From assembly GCA_034114085.1 (NCBI GenBank), contig JAXEWB010000040.1, positions 186,001 through 250,000 on the forward strand: a stretch of DNA of 64,000 nucleotides, read 5' to 3'. The translations under genes and the position numbers were made by a program. The first letter of the stretch is position 1, and every line of letters starts with the position of its first letter. The notes below the pieces were generated by a model. That model saw only the letters and a list, made by a program, of their open reading frames with translations. It searched no databases and was not told the DNA's origin. Shown here piece after piece: positions 25,041 to 34,386 of this stretch. Source of the DNA: Spiro-02 sp034114085 (GTDB lineage: Bacteria; Spirochaetota; Spirochaetia; Sphaerochaetales; Sphaerochaetaceae).

Positions 25041-26078
25041 ATGGGTAAGAAATTTGTAACTTTCGGTGAAATCATGTTGCGCCTCAGGTCTCCTGAGCAT
25101 GAACGCTTGTTCCAGTCCCCCGTTCTCGAAGCCACCTTCGGTGGTGGCGAAGCAAATGTGGCGGTTTCCCTGGCCATTTTTGGCAAGGATGCCCAGTTTG
25201 TATCTGCGCTTCCGGACAATGCGGTCGGTGAGGCCGCCGTCCGCGAACTACGCAAGTACGGGGTGGATGTCTCCCGCATCAACAGGCCGAAAAATGGTCG
25301 CGTAGGTATCTATTTCCTGGAAACCGGCGCCAACCAGCGGGCCAGCAGCGTTGTCTATGACCGTGCGGAAAGCTCCATCGCGGTCGCCAAGCCGGAGGAT
25401 TTCGACTGGAAGTCCATCATGTCCGAAGCCGCCTGGTTCCATGTGACCGGCATTACCCCTGCGTTGAGCCAGAACTCCGCGGACTGCGCTCTCGCCGCCA
25501 TGAAGGCCGCCAAGGCCGCTGGCGCTACGGTCTCAATCGACCTGAACTATCGCAAGAAGCTGTGGAACTACGGCAAGAAGGCTCCCGAAGTGATGCGTGG
25601 GCTGGCCAAGTACGCCGACGTCATCATCGCCAACGAGGAAGATATCCAGAAATGCCTGGGAATCGAAGCGAACAGCGACGTTACTTCCGGCAAGCTGGAT
25701 ACCAAGGTGTACGAGGATCTGACCGCCGAGGTAAAGAAGCAGTTCCCCAATGTTTCCGTAGTCGCCGTAACCCTCCGCGAGAGCCATAGCGCCGACCACA
25801 ACGGCTGGTCCGCGGCCTTGTCCGGCAAGACTGGGTTCTATCTGTCGAGGCATTATGAGATTACCGATATCGTTGACCGTGTCGGCGGTGGGGATTCCTT
25901 CGCGGCCGGCATCATCTACGGTTTGAGCGAGTATGCCGATGACGAACAGTATGCGATCAACTTCGCCGTCGCTTCCTCCTGCATCAAGCATTCAATCAAC
26001 GGAGATTTCAACCTCGCCCGTAAGAGCGAAGTGGAGGCTCTGTGCAAGGGCGACGGCAGCGGTCGCGTCCAGCGCTGA
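25041..26078 (+). CDS. kdgK: 2-keto-3-deoxygluconate kinase (PfkB family)
   Basis: 345 residues. PfkB features: TFGEIMLRL at the N-terminus, FGGGEANVAVSLA (substrate-binding Gly pair), YFLETGANQR, ADVIIANEEDIQKCLG, and the C-terminal anion hole/catalytic base motif VDRVGGGDSFAAGI (Asp in GGDS). Phosphorylates KDG to KDPG, the substrate of the divergent eda. AAGGAGG (25025-25031) is 9 nt from ATG 25041. A second, diverged copy lies at 31768. A terminator follows at 26157. Confidence 0.92.
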   Translation: MGKKFVTFGEIMLRLRSPEHERLFQSPVLEATFGGGEANVAVSLAIFGKDAQFVSALPDNAVGEAAVRELRKYGVDVSRINRPKNGRVGIYFLETGANQRASSVVYDRAESSIAVAKPEDFDWKSIMSEAAWFHVTGITPALSQNSADCALAAMKAAKAAGATVSIDLNYRKKLWNYGKKAPEVMRGLAKYADVIIANEEDIQKCLGIEANSDVTSGKLDTKVYEDLTAEVKKQFPNVSVVAVTLRESHSADHNGWSAALSGKTGFYLSRHYEITDIVDRVGGGDSFAAGIIYGLSEYADDEQYAINFAVASSCIKHSINGDFNLARKSEVEALCKGDGSGRVQR

Positions 26079-26156
26079 CGGGTGTACCGCGTATGTTCCG
26101 TTCCGATGGCCCTGCCGACGGGACTGGACGTGACGCATTGGGTATCGTATCAAACT

Positions 26157-26203
26157 GGAGCCATCGGCATGGTTCTTCGGGGCTTGCCGGTGGTTCCTTT
26201 TTT
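26157..26203 (+). terminator. Rho-independent terminator of kdgK
   Basis: GGAGCCATCGGCA (26157-26169) pairs over 13 bp (two wobbles) with TGCCGGTGGTTCC (26185-26197), then T6. The stretch 26204-26451 contains no gene I can support. Confidence 0.85.
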
Positions 26204-26451
26204 GTCTTTCACAAGGTTGCGTCTGATGCTTTCAGGCCTGAAATGTCAACAAAAGGATACACGGGAAACGATTGCTTCTCCAATGCATTTCTGGCAAGCA
26301 TGGCCGCCAGTAAACGTAGGTACGAGCTATACTTTTCCATAAAAAGCAGTCCTGAAAGCAGGCATGCAGGATTCTGGCGGAAAACCTTGGAAGCGGGGAC
26401 AAGCACCGGTTGTAAGCGTTCACTTCAATGTCATGTGTTGGCGGCTACATG

Positions 26452-26474
26452 AAAAAGGCCTCCCGAAGGAGGCC
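26452..26474 (-). terminator. Rho-independent terminator of the lipoprotein gene
   Basis: Minus strand: GGCCTCC-TTCG-GGAGGCC then T5; a perfect 7-bp stem with a UUCG tetraloop. Confidence 0.93.
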
Positions 26475-26497
26475 GTAATCATTTTGGCAGGAGATTG

Positions 26498-27472
26498 TCA
26501 TCTAGCGATAAACGTTTTCGTTGCCTGTACGGGCGTACCATTGTACGTATATGTCACCGTCAACGTATAGTTTTTTCCTGTCTCAAGGATAGGTCTAGCT
26601 CCTGTGTTGTCGATAGGTGTTACAGTGCCAGCACCATCATCAAGCGTTATCGTAAAGTTCTCCTGTTTTACGCCGTCGGCATCTATTGCCATTACTGTGC
26701 CAAGGCGCTTTTCTTCGGCATTATAAAAAAGCATGGCTAGTCTTGTGGGCCTGAACTCCTGTCCGGCATAACGCGGGCTGATAGGACCTAACCTTCGCTT
26801 TGGACTAGTAGTGGGATCATACACATTCAGCAGGTACATATCTGGAACGGAAGTGATGGTGTCGCTTCCGACCGTCTCATTTTCATAGATATAATAGAGA
26901 AGCGCAGCGTCATTTGTCTGAATTGTATACGTCCCCAAATTAACCAAACTTGGTTCCTCCTGGCTAGTGTTATAAACATAGACTTTTGTACTGTCGGGGA
27001 GAAAAGTTGTATAACGTGAGTTCCAATCCTTGTCAAAGTATTCGACAGATGATGGGACGAAATCTCGCTGGAGCGTCGTCCCGACGAAGAAATCCAGCGT
27101 TTCCAGATTATTGGAAGCATTGATTACGTCGCCGCGATTGTACGCCTTGAGGGTTTTTGTAGCCGTTTTTCCTCCGTATGAAGCGCTAAGTGTGTTTTCA
27201 CCCTCACTAAACACTACGTTGTCACTTGCGACCGTCGTGCCGTTTACTGTGATTCTCGCCTTGTCGGTCACGATCTGATAGGATTTTTCTCCGACCTTCG
27301 CTTTGACTTCATAGTCATTTGGTGTATATTTTTTCCCCACTTTAAAGGCATTGGTAAACATTTCAATGCTTAATGCAGTCGGAGTAACGTCGGACGATCC
27401 CATATTGCATGAAGCAAATGCCGCCGTCACCATAATAGCTGCAAGCAAAAGAAAAAAGCGGTTTTTTTTCAT
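26498..27472 (-). CDS. Secreted lipoprotein with Ig-like/bacterial surface repeats
   Basis: 324 residues. MKKNRFFLLLAAIMVTAAFASC is a lipoprotein signal (lipobox FASC). The rest is Thr/Asn-rich and predicted beta-rich: an early segment (ALSIEMFTNAFKVGKKYTPN, later GENTLSASYGGKTATK) resembles bacterial Ig-like domain-4 repeats, and the end (KNYTLTVTYTYNGTPVQATK) a second such domain. No enzyme motif is seen. Start ATG 27472 follows GAGGAG by 10 nt. Divergent from the outer-membrane-like gene. Probably cell-surface; function unknown. Confidence 0.7.
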   Translation of the reverse strand: MKKNRFFLLLAAIMVTAAFASCNMGSSDVTPTALSIEMFTNAFKVGKKYTPNDYEVKAKVGEKSYQIVTDKARITVNGTTVASDNVVFSEGENTLSASYGGKTATKTLKAYNRGDVINASNNLETLDFFVGTTLQRDFVPSSVEYFDKDWNSRYTTFLPDSTKVYVYNTSQEEPSLVNLGTYTIQTNDAALLYYIYENETVGSDTITSVPDMYLLNVYDPTTSPKRRLGPISPRYAGQEFRPTRLAMLFYNAEEKRLGTVMAIDADGVKQENFTITLDDGAGTVTPIDNTGARPILETGKNYTLTVTYTYNGTPVQATKTFIAR

Positions 27473-27722
27473 TGTGTTCATTCTCCTCATAATGAAAAGC
27501 ATGTCAAATTGCGATACATGTCAGTTGCTCGCCACCCCTTGATGGGATGCAGGCAATGATACCGGAACGTCCAATACCTTTTTTAGCGGCACTGTTCCAA
27601 TAGTCCATATTGTTCTTGTCTCAGCTATAGGATAGAACAAATTCAGAACCCCCGCAATGATTAAAAGTGACAATTCTACTCAATCTGTTCAAAAAATGAT
27701 GAAGAAATTCTGCATGTAAAAA

Positions 27723-27751
27723 TTGAGTAGCGATTATTTAGATGCTATATT
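27723..27751 (+). promoter_or_regulatory. Promoter directly abutting the start of the putative outer-membrane protein gene
   Basis: TTGAGT (27723-27728), 17 nt, TATATT (27746-27751). The ATG at 27759 lies only 7 nt downstream of the -10, with no Shine-Dalgarno between, suggesting leaderless mRNA. Confidence 0.6.
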
Positions 27752-27758
27752 GTACCCT

Positions 27759-29252
27759 ATGAAAAAGATAATATGCACTCTACTCTGCCTTATTACCGTC
27801 TGGCAGTTGTTCGCAGCTTCCGTCCCTGCCCTTTCCGACGGGCGTTCCTGGGTCCCCGAAAGCGTCTTGCTCGGGACTGGAAACGACAAATGGGCGTTCG
27901 GTTTGAGCCGCAACAACGACGACCAGCTTTCCTACAGCGGGAATATCCGGGTAGAGGCCCCCGTCTGGACGCTCAGCCTTGACCTGAACGGCTATACCAA
28001 CCGTGGTTGGAAGGACGCTTGGTATACGGGGGAATCAGATGAAGATATAACTAAGTTCTATGATGGCCGCTACGATGTCATCAATCTGGCGTTCGCCTTG
28101 AAACTGGCGCCGTTCAACACCGCTCATTGGCGTCTGGATATTACGCCGCAGGTCGGATTCATGATGGCGGGCAACTACGGATTCGAGTATTTTCAGAACC
28201 TTGTCCACAAGGTCAGCCACATCCATCAGGTGCATCTGCCATATGAGGCCGGTAGCAGATTCGCTCCGAAATTGTCCGCCGACCTCCGGTTCAGCGGTTT
28301 CTGGGGACTTCCCGTAGAACGGGAGAAAACGACGAACTACGGCGCCAGTCTGTTTTTCAATACTGACAACAACATCGGATTCGAGACCTCGCAGCATGTC
28401 GGGCTGGAGCTTTTCCTCCAGCGTGATACCAAAAAACTACTTTCGCTGTCTTTCGGATATATCTGGTACCAGCAATATACCGACTGGCGGACGCAGAAAT
28501 TGACGTTATGGTTCCAGCAGGGGATGCGGCTTGGCTTCGCGATCAACGCCGGTGCGCTTTCGGTCAATTACTGGCATGCCTTGCAAAGTACCGACGGCTA
28601 TACCGTCTATAGCGTCGATGTCATGTCGTTCTTCCAGAAAAGCAACTGGAAGGAGAACGACCTCACGATTACGCTTGCTTTCAGCTATCTTCTGAAGAAT
28701 TTCTACCACACGCTGGAGATTCAGAATCGTCTGTTTGATTCCCGTTGGTCGCTGTTGAGTACCAACCGGTATATCGCTGGAAACCCGATTGACAAAGTCT
28801 CGGAACTTGAAGAAGATCCTCGCGAGTATCCCCGGCTCAAGAAAGGGTTCTCCCTTTGGACAGTAGGCGTCAAGTATGAAATCCCTGATACCTGGAGCAA
28901 AGGCTGGTGTACTCCGTTCGTAAGCCTCAGCCTTGGTTTTGAACGTTGGGAAATCGCCATATTGGATAATATGGTTCCAAAGGCTACCTCGCCATGGTAC
29001 AGTTGGGTGGAATATACATTTATCATGGATGCGGAAATCGGTGTGTCCATTTTGCCCGAAGGTTTGCTAAAAGCGGGAAACGCCTCCTATCGGATTTTGG
29101 TCAGCGGCGGGCTTACGTGGATTCCCGAAGTTGAAAAGATAGAGCTCATACTGCTGCTTTCAGAGCTTGCCAAGTGGGAAGATAGTTTTACTTCGATATT
29201 CTATTTCGTTCCGCGTGTCACCGTAGGCATGCAGATCGGCTTCGACCTGTAG
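27759..29252 (+). CDS. Putative outer-membrane beta-barrel protein
   Basis: 497 residues. MKKIICTLLCLITVWQLFAAS is a cleavable signal peptide. The remainder shows alternating polar/aromatic strands (SYSGNIRVEAPVWTLSLDLNG, WRLDITPQVGFMMAGNYGF, LLSLSFGYIWYQQ, LTITLAFSYLL) and ends in an aromatic strand RVTVGMQIGFDL. The terminal residue is Leu rather than Phe, but the pattern fits a transmembrane barrel. I recognise no named family. The next gene (acetylesterase) begins 63 nt downstream, so it might serve oligosaccharide passage; this is inference. Confidence 0.65.
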   Translation: MKKIICTLLCLITVWQLFAASVPALSDGRSWVPESVLLGTGNDKWAFGLSRNNDDQLSYSGNIRVEAPVWTLSLDLNGYTNRGWKDAWYTGESDEDITKFYDGRYDVINLAFALKLAPFNTAHWRLDITPQVGFMMAGNYGFEYFQNLVHKVSHIHQVHLPYEAGSRFAPKLSADLRFSGFWGLPVEREKTTNYGASLFFNTDNNIGFETSQHVGLELFLQRDTKKLLSLSFGYIWYQQYTDWRTQKLTLWFQQGMRLGFAINAGALSVNYWHALQSTDGYTVYSVDVMSFFQKSNWKENDLTITLAFSYLLKNFYHTLEIQNRLFDSRWSLLSTNRYIAGNPIDKVSELEEDPREYPRLKKGFSLWTVGVKYEIPDTWSKGWCTPFVSLSLGFERWEIAILDNMVPKATSPWYSWVEYTFIMDAEIGVSILPEGLLKAGNASYRILVSGGLTWIPEVEKIELILLLSELAKWEDSFTSIFYFVPRVTVGMQIGFDL

Positions 29253-29315
29253 CCGATAGTTTTGCCGCCGTGTGGCCGTCTGCGATGTCCCCCGGTATGG
29301 TGTTGGAGAAAAAAT

Positions 29316-29996
29316 ATGCCGACTTTGTTTTTGCTTGGAGATTCCACCTGCGCTGACAAACGAACCGAAGCCCGTCCCGAAACAGGGTGGGGGGAATGTT
29401 TCCATCCCTATCTGGCCGATGGCTGGACATTGGACAACCGCGCCGTCAACGGTCGCAGTACCCGCCAGTTCCTGCTGGAAGGGAACTTTCAGGCGGTAGA
29501 GAACGTCTTGCAGCCGGGTGATGCCGTTCTGCTCCAATTCGGGCATAACGAACCGAAACCTGAAGCTTGGCGGCATACGGAGCCTTGGACGACATACCAG
29601 GACAATCTCAGGTTAATGGTCGCCTCTATCCGCAACCATGGGGCGACGCCGTACTTCGTGACTTCCATCGCCCGCCGTCGGTTCCTGCCGGTTGACGGTG
29701 CCCTGGTCTTGCAGGATACCCATGGCGATTATCCTGTTGCCATGCAGGCTGTCGCCCAGGACCTGCGAGTTCCCTGCGTTGACATGACTTCGGCAACCAT
29801 GCGCTGGCTGTCTGGTATCGGGGATGAAGCCTCAAAGCGTTTTTTCATGAACTTTTCCGCGGGACTGTATCAGAACTACCCCAATGGCAAGGCCGACGAT
29901 ACTCACCTGCGTCCCGAAGGGGCTGCGAAAGTGGCGGGAATGATTGCTGAACGGCTTGCGAAACTGACGCCGAAGCCGGAGTTCCTCAATGTTTGA
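29316..29996 (+). CDS. Rhamnogalacturonan acetylesterase (SGNH hydrolase)
   Basis: 226 residues, SGNH/GDSL fold. Block I LFLLGDSTCADKR (nucleophile Ser), block II-like NRAVNGRSTRQFL, block III FGHNEPKP (Asn), block V DDTHLRPEGA (Asp and His). The DST-C-A-D and GHN-x-x-K/P style match the rhamnogalacturonan acetylesterase/YteV-YxiM group that removes acetyl groups from pectin fragments. No signal peptide, so it probably acts on imported oligomers. GGAG precedes ATG 29316. It marks the right end of the GC-rich segment before the AT-rich island. Confidence 0.88.
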   Translation: MPTLFLLGDSTCADKRTEARPETGWGECFHPYLADGWTLDNRAVNGRSTRQFLLEGNFQAVENVLQPGDAVLLQFGHNEPKPEAWRHTEPWTTYQDNLRLMVASIRNHGATPYFVTSIARRRFLPVDGALVLQDTHGDYPVAMQAVAQDLRVPCVDMTSATMRWLSGIGDEASKRFFMNFSAGLYQNYPNGKADDTHLRPEGAAKVAGMIAERLAKLTPKPEFLNV

Positions 29997-30672
29997 AAAA
30001 AGTTGAAGTTAAAATGAATTGTTACCAAAATATCAGCGTTTTGTTGAGTATGGCTTCGAATCTATAGCGGGAACATCGATTCCAAAAGTATCGAAGATCA
30101 GCTACTATGCCTGTGACAGAACACTATACACATCTTTGCTTTTGAAACTTACCTTACAGAAGCTTCCAACTTTCTAGAAGAGGGTCTTGCGGGTCATCCC
30201 ATACAGAAGTGTCTTTCTCATGAATGATGAGCCTAATGGCTGGCAGCAGGATTAAAGCGATGAATTGGATAAATAGGCAGTCTCACTTGACCTTGTTCAA
30301 GATGAATGTTTTTCCACCGGTCTTGGAGATCGCGGAAAAATTTACACTATTCAACTTTTCTTGGGGTACTTTTTGTCAAAGGTGATTTCGCCGCTCTTAG
30401 GGTAGTAATGATGCCAGCAAGCCTGTAGTAGTTTCCCAGCTTTTTTTAAAGCTTGTTGAAAAGGAGTGTCGAAATTAACGTTTAGTATTCTCTCTTGCGA
30501 TTCCACACATATTTGAACGCTTAGTTTTGTTCATCGTTGTTTATGCTAAATTGTTTAACATGAACAACGATAAAATATCCACTGAATCAACGCATTTTTG
30601 AAAAGACTTTACTTCCTATTTAAATCTTACCTGCTATATGTTGCACGACTATTTCGATTATATAACAGTTTC
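29997..30672. other. Degenerate AT-rich stretch without an intact gene
   Basis: No reading frame with start, ribosome site and recognisable product spans this 676-nt region. One short frame near 30050-30180 reads like a decayed repeat protein (SIPKVSKISYYACDRT). An imperfect 13-nt inverted repeat with 9 perfect outer pairs lies at 30533-30545/30559-30571 (ATCGTTGTT and AACAACGAT). Base composition changes to AT-rich here, so this is probably the left junction of the island. Confidence 0.5.
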
Positions 30673-31755
30673 TTAGAAAAACATACTATCAAAAGTTGTT
30701 TCATCGCCGATATCCTGCGCTAATCCTCGAAGGTTTACAAGTACGTAGTCCGGTAAGGTAAGTCCTTCCTGATATGCTTTTTTTCGTTTTTCATGTTCAA
30801 TATCTCCAGGAAGCATGATTTTTCCGTTTTCCGCTTTTGGTGCCGTGAGGATTTCTGTTGTCATTGCTTTAAGCCGAGATTGGAACGCCTCATTGGTAGC
30901 AAGTGCGTCAATGTTGATGGCAAGGAATGCATGACCTTCATTGGCGAATTTAGGAACATCGTTCAACCAGCAGTTTATACCACTGAGAAATGCGGCGCCA
31001 GTCAACGTCGACACAAGAATTTCGACCAGTAATGCAATTCCATATCCTTTGTGCATCGACATTGGAAGCAGCGCCCCTTTTTCTGGATATTCCGAAGGAT
31101 CATCGGTAGGAATACCATGTTCATCTACTAACCATTTTTCTGGAAGTTTTTTTCCGACTGCTTTCATGGAAAGTATTTTTGTGACAGCCACAGAACTGGT
31201 GGCAATATCCAAGAAGATTGGATTATCTGTTCCATTTGGCACTGCATAGGCAATCGGATTGGTTCCCATGATTGCACCTTTGCCGCCTGGGACGGTCATC
31301 CAAGGATCTGTATTAGTCATTGCAAGCCCAATCATACCCTCTTTTGCCGCCATGATAGGGTAATAGCTTAACGCTCCAATATGACTGGAATTTTTGACAC
31401 CGACAAAACCTATTCCAGTCTTTTTTGCTTTTTTGATTGCAAGGTTCATCGCTTCCACCGCGTTGGTCGTTGGCATGGCGTTATGTCCATCGATGATAGA
31501 TGCGGCAAGACAGTTTACACAGATTTCTGGAGATGCCTTAGGGTCTATTCTACCGTCTTTTATGTTGTTCATGAGCTGCCTGATTTGTCTGGTTCCATGA
31601 CTATGAATACCCCTAGTGTCCGCGGCGGTGAATACATCTGCCGCGTATGTTGCGTCGCGTTCAGAGAGTCCGCTTGCAAGCATTGCTTTTTTACACCAAG
31701 CTTCTAATTGTTCGGGGTTTATATGTTTTCCGATTAGATCCGATACATCAATCAT
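30673..31755 (-). CDS. Ldh2/malate dehydrogenase family (NAD(P)-dependent) oxidoreductase
   Basis: 360 residues of the Ldh2/YlbC (ureidoglycolate/sulfolactate/delta1-piperideine reductase-like) superfamily: DTRGIHSHGTRQIRQLM (catalytic His), GFVGVKNSSHIGALSYY, AMTNTDPWMTVPGGKGAIMG, GTNPIAYAVPN. Enzymes of this family reduce 2-oxo acids or oxidise 2-hydroxy acids. As the last gene after KDG kinase, KDPG aldolase and an RraA-like gene, it may process a sugar acid; the exact substrate is not visible. The gene begins 12 nt after the kinase stop. Confidence 0.88.
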   Translation of the reverse strand: MIDVSDLIGKHINPEQLEAWCKKAMLASGLSERDATYAADVFTAADTRGIHSHGTRQIRQLMNNIKDGRIDPKASPEICVNCLAASIIDGHNAMPTTNAVEAMNLAIKKAKKTGIGFVGVKNSSHIGALSYYPIMAAKEGMIGLAMTNTDPWMTVPGGKGAIMGTNPIAYAVPNGTDNPIFLDIATSSVAVTKILSMKAVGKKLPEKWLVDEHGIPTDDPSEYPEKGALLPMSMHKGYGIALLVEILVSTLTGAAFLSGINCWLNDVPKFANEGHAFLAINIDALATNEAFQSRLKAMTTEILTAPKAENGKIMLPGDIEHEKRKKAYQEGLTLPDYVLVNLRGLAQDIGDETTFDSMFF

Positions 31756-31767
31756 GTGAATTTCTCC

Positions 31768-32868
31768 TCATCTGTTAACGCGGCCGGAAGTGTTTCCGTT
31801 CATTAACGAAATAACTTCTTCTTTCGTGGTATAATTGAAATCTCCCCTGATGGTATGGCAGAGGCAAGATGCGGCCACTGCGAATGAAATACATGTCTGG
31901 AGAGAGCCCATGAACTCATCATTTTGTAATGCATAGAGCAGGGATGCTGCGAAGGAATCTCCTCCGCCCACTCTGTCGACTATGTCTGTGATTTTATACG
32001 GTGTATAGTTATTTTCCCAAATAGGTGCGAAAAATGCTTTGTCTGAGTGTTTTTCCCAAAGCATTGCACCCCAGTTGTTATGATTCGCTGAAATACTTTC
32101 CCGTAATGTACATGCAACATGGGTTACGTTGGAGTAACGCCTAGAGATTTGTCGGGCGACATCAGGGTATTTGTCAATATCGAGTTTTCCGGCGTTTATA
32201 TCCGATTCTCCGGCCGTGATTCCTAGAATATCCGCAGCATCTTCTTCATTACCGATTACAATATCTGCATATTGCAACATATCTCCTACGACTTCTCTCG
32301 CAAGGACTTTCGCAGGAGTTCCCGCTCTCCAATTCCATAGTTTTTTTCTGAAATTAAGATCGATGGAGACTGATACCCCAAGCTGTTTTGCTTGCTTGAC
32401 GATTTCCATTGATGTTCTGGCTGCGGATTCTGAAATCGCGGGGGTGATCCCTGAAATATGTAACTGGGATATGCCATCGAAGATTGATTTCCAATCGTAA
32501 CTTTCAGGACCAAGCATAGCAATTGATGAATAAGCTCTATCATACCAGACCTTGCTTGGACGTTGTCCCGAACCAGATTCAAGAAAGAAAATTCCCATTC
32601 TGCCAATATCTGTACGTATAATATGGGACACATCAACATCAAGACCTTTCATTTGCTTGATGAATGCATCCGGCAAAGGGCCTTGGGGTAGGGCTGTTAC
32701 ATATCTGACATCGCCCCCTAGCATAGAATAAGATGCTGCGACATTCGCTTCTGCCCCTGCGAACGTACATCGTAGTATTCCTGGAACGCTTTGAGGGAAT
32801 CTCAACTGAGGGGGGTCTGGCTCAAAGCGTCCCATTACTTCCCCGAATGTCAATAAAGTTCCTTTCAT
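31768..32868 (-). CDS. kdgK: Second 2-keto-3-deoxygluconate kinase (PfkB family)
   Basis: 366 residues from ATG 32868 (AGGAGG upstream). Shares with the 25041 kinase LLTFGEVMGRF, FAGAEANVAASYS, FRKKLWNW, ADIVIGNEEDAADILG and the identical ITDIVDRVGGGDSFAA. The two are paralogues with the same predicted reaction or a related keto-deoxy sugar. Its start overlaps the upstream aldolase stop by 4 nt. AT-richer than the first copy, in line with separate acquisition. Confidence 0.9.
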   Translation of the reverse strand: MKGTLLTFGEVMGRFEPDPPQLRFPQSVPGILRCTFAGAEANVAASYSMLGGDVRYVTALPQGPLPDAFIKQMKGLDVDVSHIIRTDIGRMGIFFLESGSGQRPSKVWYDRAYSSIAMLGPESYDWKSIFDGISQLHISGITPAISESAARTSMEIVKQAKQLGVSVSIDLNFRKKLWNWRAGTPAKVLAREVVGDMLQYADIVIGNEEDAADILGITAGESDINAGKLDIDKYPDVARQISRRYSNVTHVACTLRESISANHNNWGAMLWEKHSDKAFFAPIWENNYTPYKITDIVDRVGGGDSFAASLLYALQNDEFMGSLQTCISFAVAASCLCHTIRGDFNYTTKEEVISLMNGNTSGRVNR

Positions 32869-33533
32869 ACAGCCTCCTGCTCGGAACAAAGTGCCATGGC
32901 ATCTTGTGCGTTTTCGGTAATTTGTTTCCAATCTTTTGATTGAATCAGTTTTCGTGGAGCAATCCATGAACCACCAATGCAAAGTATCTTTGGATGAGTA
33001 CTGTACTCTCGGCAATTTTTACCATTGATTCCACCAAGTGGAATGTATGATACGCCAAGATGGTCATATGGTGCATTGATTGCATTGAGGTACGAGAGTC
33101 CTCCTAAATTTTCTGCGGGGAATATTTTCATAATTCTGCAACCTAATTCTACAGCAGTCTCAATATCTGAGGGATTCGATATTCCTGGTGCTATTGGAAT
33201 GTTGTGTTGGCTTGCGGTTTTGATGATTTTTGGGTTACAACCTGGAGTAACGATTAAATCCGTATATGGTGCAATTTGTTCAACTTGCTCTGGCGTCAAT
33301 ACAGTCCCTACTCCTGTAATCATTTGTGGTAAAGCTTGCTTGATATTGATAAGTGCTTGTATTGACGCTGGGGTGCGTAAGGCCAGCTCAATCGCGGTTA
33401 TACCGCCGTCAATTAAAGCTTGTGCAGCTACGACTGCATCCTGAGCATCGTCAATAACGAGAACCGCCATGATTTTCGCGTTTTTTAATTTCGTTTTGAG
33501 AGTTTCTGGAAAAACCCATTTTGTTGAAGACAT
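32865..33533 (-). CDS. eda: KDPG/KHG aldolase (stand-alone)
   Basis: 222 residues from ATG 33533 (GGGAGAA upstream). Class I aldolase signatures: MAVLVIDDAQDAV, AIELALRTPASIQAL (Glu), ITGVGTVLTPEQV, RIMKIFPAENLGGL (Schiff-base Lys) and YIPLGGING. Unlike the 23802 copy it lacks a VOC domain and aligns poorly outside motifs. It sits in one operon with an RraA-like gene, KDG kinase and an Ldh2-type enzyme. Splits KDPG or a related 2-keto-3-deoxy acid phosphate. Confidence 0.92.
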   Translation of the reverse strand: MSSTKWVFPETLKTKLKNAKIMAVLVIDDAQDAVVAAQALIDGGITAIELALRTPASIQALINIKQALPQMITGVGTVLTPEQVEQIAPYTDLIVTPGCNPKIIKTASQHNIPIAPGISNPSDIETAVELGCRIMKIFPAENLGGLSYLNAINAPYDHLGVSYIPLGGINGKNCREYSTHPKILCIGGSWIAPRKLIQSKDWKQITENAQDAMALCSEQEAV

Positions 33534-33535
33534 TG

Positions 33536-34213
33536 TTAAATTCTCCCAAATTTTGCTAAAAGTTCCGGTACGGTCGCGCCCTTGAGAATCTCCTGTCTGC
33601 AACCTTCTTCATTCGTAGCCTGCTTTACGGCTTTTTCGTATACCTCCTCCGCTTGTCCATATGGCACGACGGTCACTCCGATTTCATCAGCAACGATAAT
33701 ATCTCCGGGATTGACTATCACTCCGCCACAAGATATGGCGGTTCCTAGTTCTATGGGTTCAAAAATCTGTGTAAGAGCACTATGGGCTTCCCTTGGCGAT
33801 ACTGATTTTGAAACGATTGGGAAATCAAGCATTCTAGCCTCGTCTGTATCACGTGCCGAACCCCAAATAACCACTCCTTTCGCCCCTGCGTTTCTTGCAA
33901 GACCTGACATGAGTCCCCCCCATATGGATGTTTCCGTATCCCCAAAGGCATCGATTACCACAACATCCCCAGCCTGCACATATTTGAAGATTTCAAGGCA
34001 GTCGCATAGAAACCCCGAAGATAGTTTAACAGTAAATGCCGGACCGATGAATGTTTTGTTGACGCTACGCATCTTCATGCTACTATGCATGATTCCATCT
34101 CTTTCTAGGCTATCTCCAACAACACAGGATATACTCATTACTTTTTCTAGTTCCGCAAACTTGGATAGAATCTTTTGATCCAGTATCTGCCGGTCTTTTA
34201 CGACATGTTTCAC
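33536..34213 (-). CDS. RraA/HMG aldolase family protein
   Basis: 225 residues. RraA-like core: GPAFTVKLSSG, GDVVVIDAFGDTETSIWGGLMSGLARNAGAKGVVIWGSARDTDEA and VNPGDIIVADEIGVTVVP. The G-G-x-x-x and R-D pair matches the metal-dependent 4-hydroxy-4-methyl-2-oxoglutarate aldolase/oxaloacetate decarboxylase group rather than the RNase E inhibitor RraA. First gene of the island operon, 3 nt before the aldolase. May decarboxylate or retro-aldol a branched or hydroxylated 2-oxo acid (inferred). Confidence 0.85.
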   Translation of the reverse strand: MKHVVKDRQILDQKILSKFAELEKVMSISCVVGDSLERDGIMHSSMKMRSVNKTFIGPAFTVKLSSGFLCDCLEIFKYVQAGDVVVIDAFGDTETSIWGGLMSGLARNAGAKGVVIWGSARDTDEARMLDFPIVSKSVSPREAHSALTQIFEPIELGTAISCGGVIVNPGDIIVADEIGVTVVPYGQAEEVYEKAVKQATNEEGCRQEILKGATVPELLAKFGRI

Positions 34214-34240
34214 TTCGACACCTCCTACGGTACTTTCTTA

Positions 34241-34270
34241 TATACAAGCACACTCTTTTTAAGTTGTCAA
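34241..34270 (-). promoter_or_regulatory. Promoter of the RraA-eda-kdgK-ldh2 operon
   Basis: Minus strand: TTGACA (34270-34265), 18 nt, TGTATA (34246-34241). The palindrome TAAAACTCAGTTTTA (34278-34292) lies 7 nt upstream of the -35. Confidence 0.65.
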
Positions 34271-34277
34271 ACATTTT

Positions 34278-34292
34278 TAAAACTCAGTTTTA
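34278..34292. promoter_or_regulatory. IclR-type operator, island copy 1
   Basis: TAAAACTCAGTTTTA is a perfect 15-bp palindrome in the divergent region between the minus-strand operon and the iclR gene. The identical sequence recurs at 35184 upstream of the transporter operon. Confidence 0.75.
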
Positions 34293-34329
34293 TTTTTATG
34301 CATATTTATAATTTTTTATTATACACGCA

Positions 34330-34357
34330 TTGACCTATCGGTTGGATGCGATATACT
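34330..34357 (+). promoter_or_regulatory. Promoter of the island iclR gene
   Basis: TTGACC (34330-34335), 16 nt, TATACT (34352-34357), 29 nt before the ATG. Confidence 0.65.
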
Positions 34358-34386
34358 GAGAACTAACTACAACATAGGATGATATA

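Noticed and set aside
29997..30672. Insertion sequence at the left edge of the AT-rich island
   Set aside because: A few fragments look transposase- or repeat-protein-like, but there are no terminal inverted repeats, target duplications or a continuous frame.
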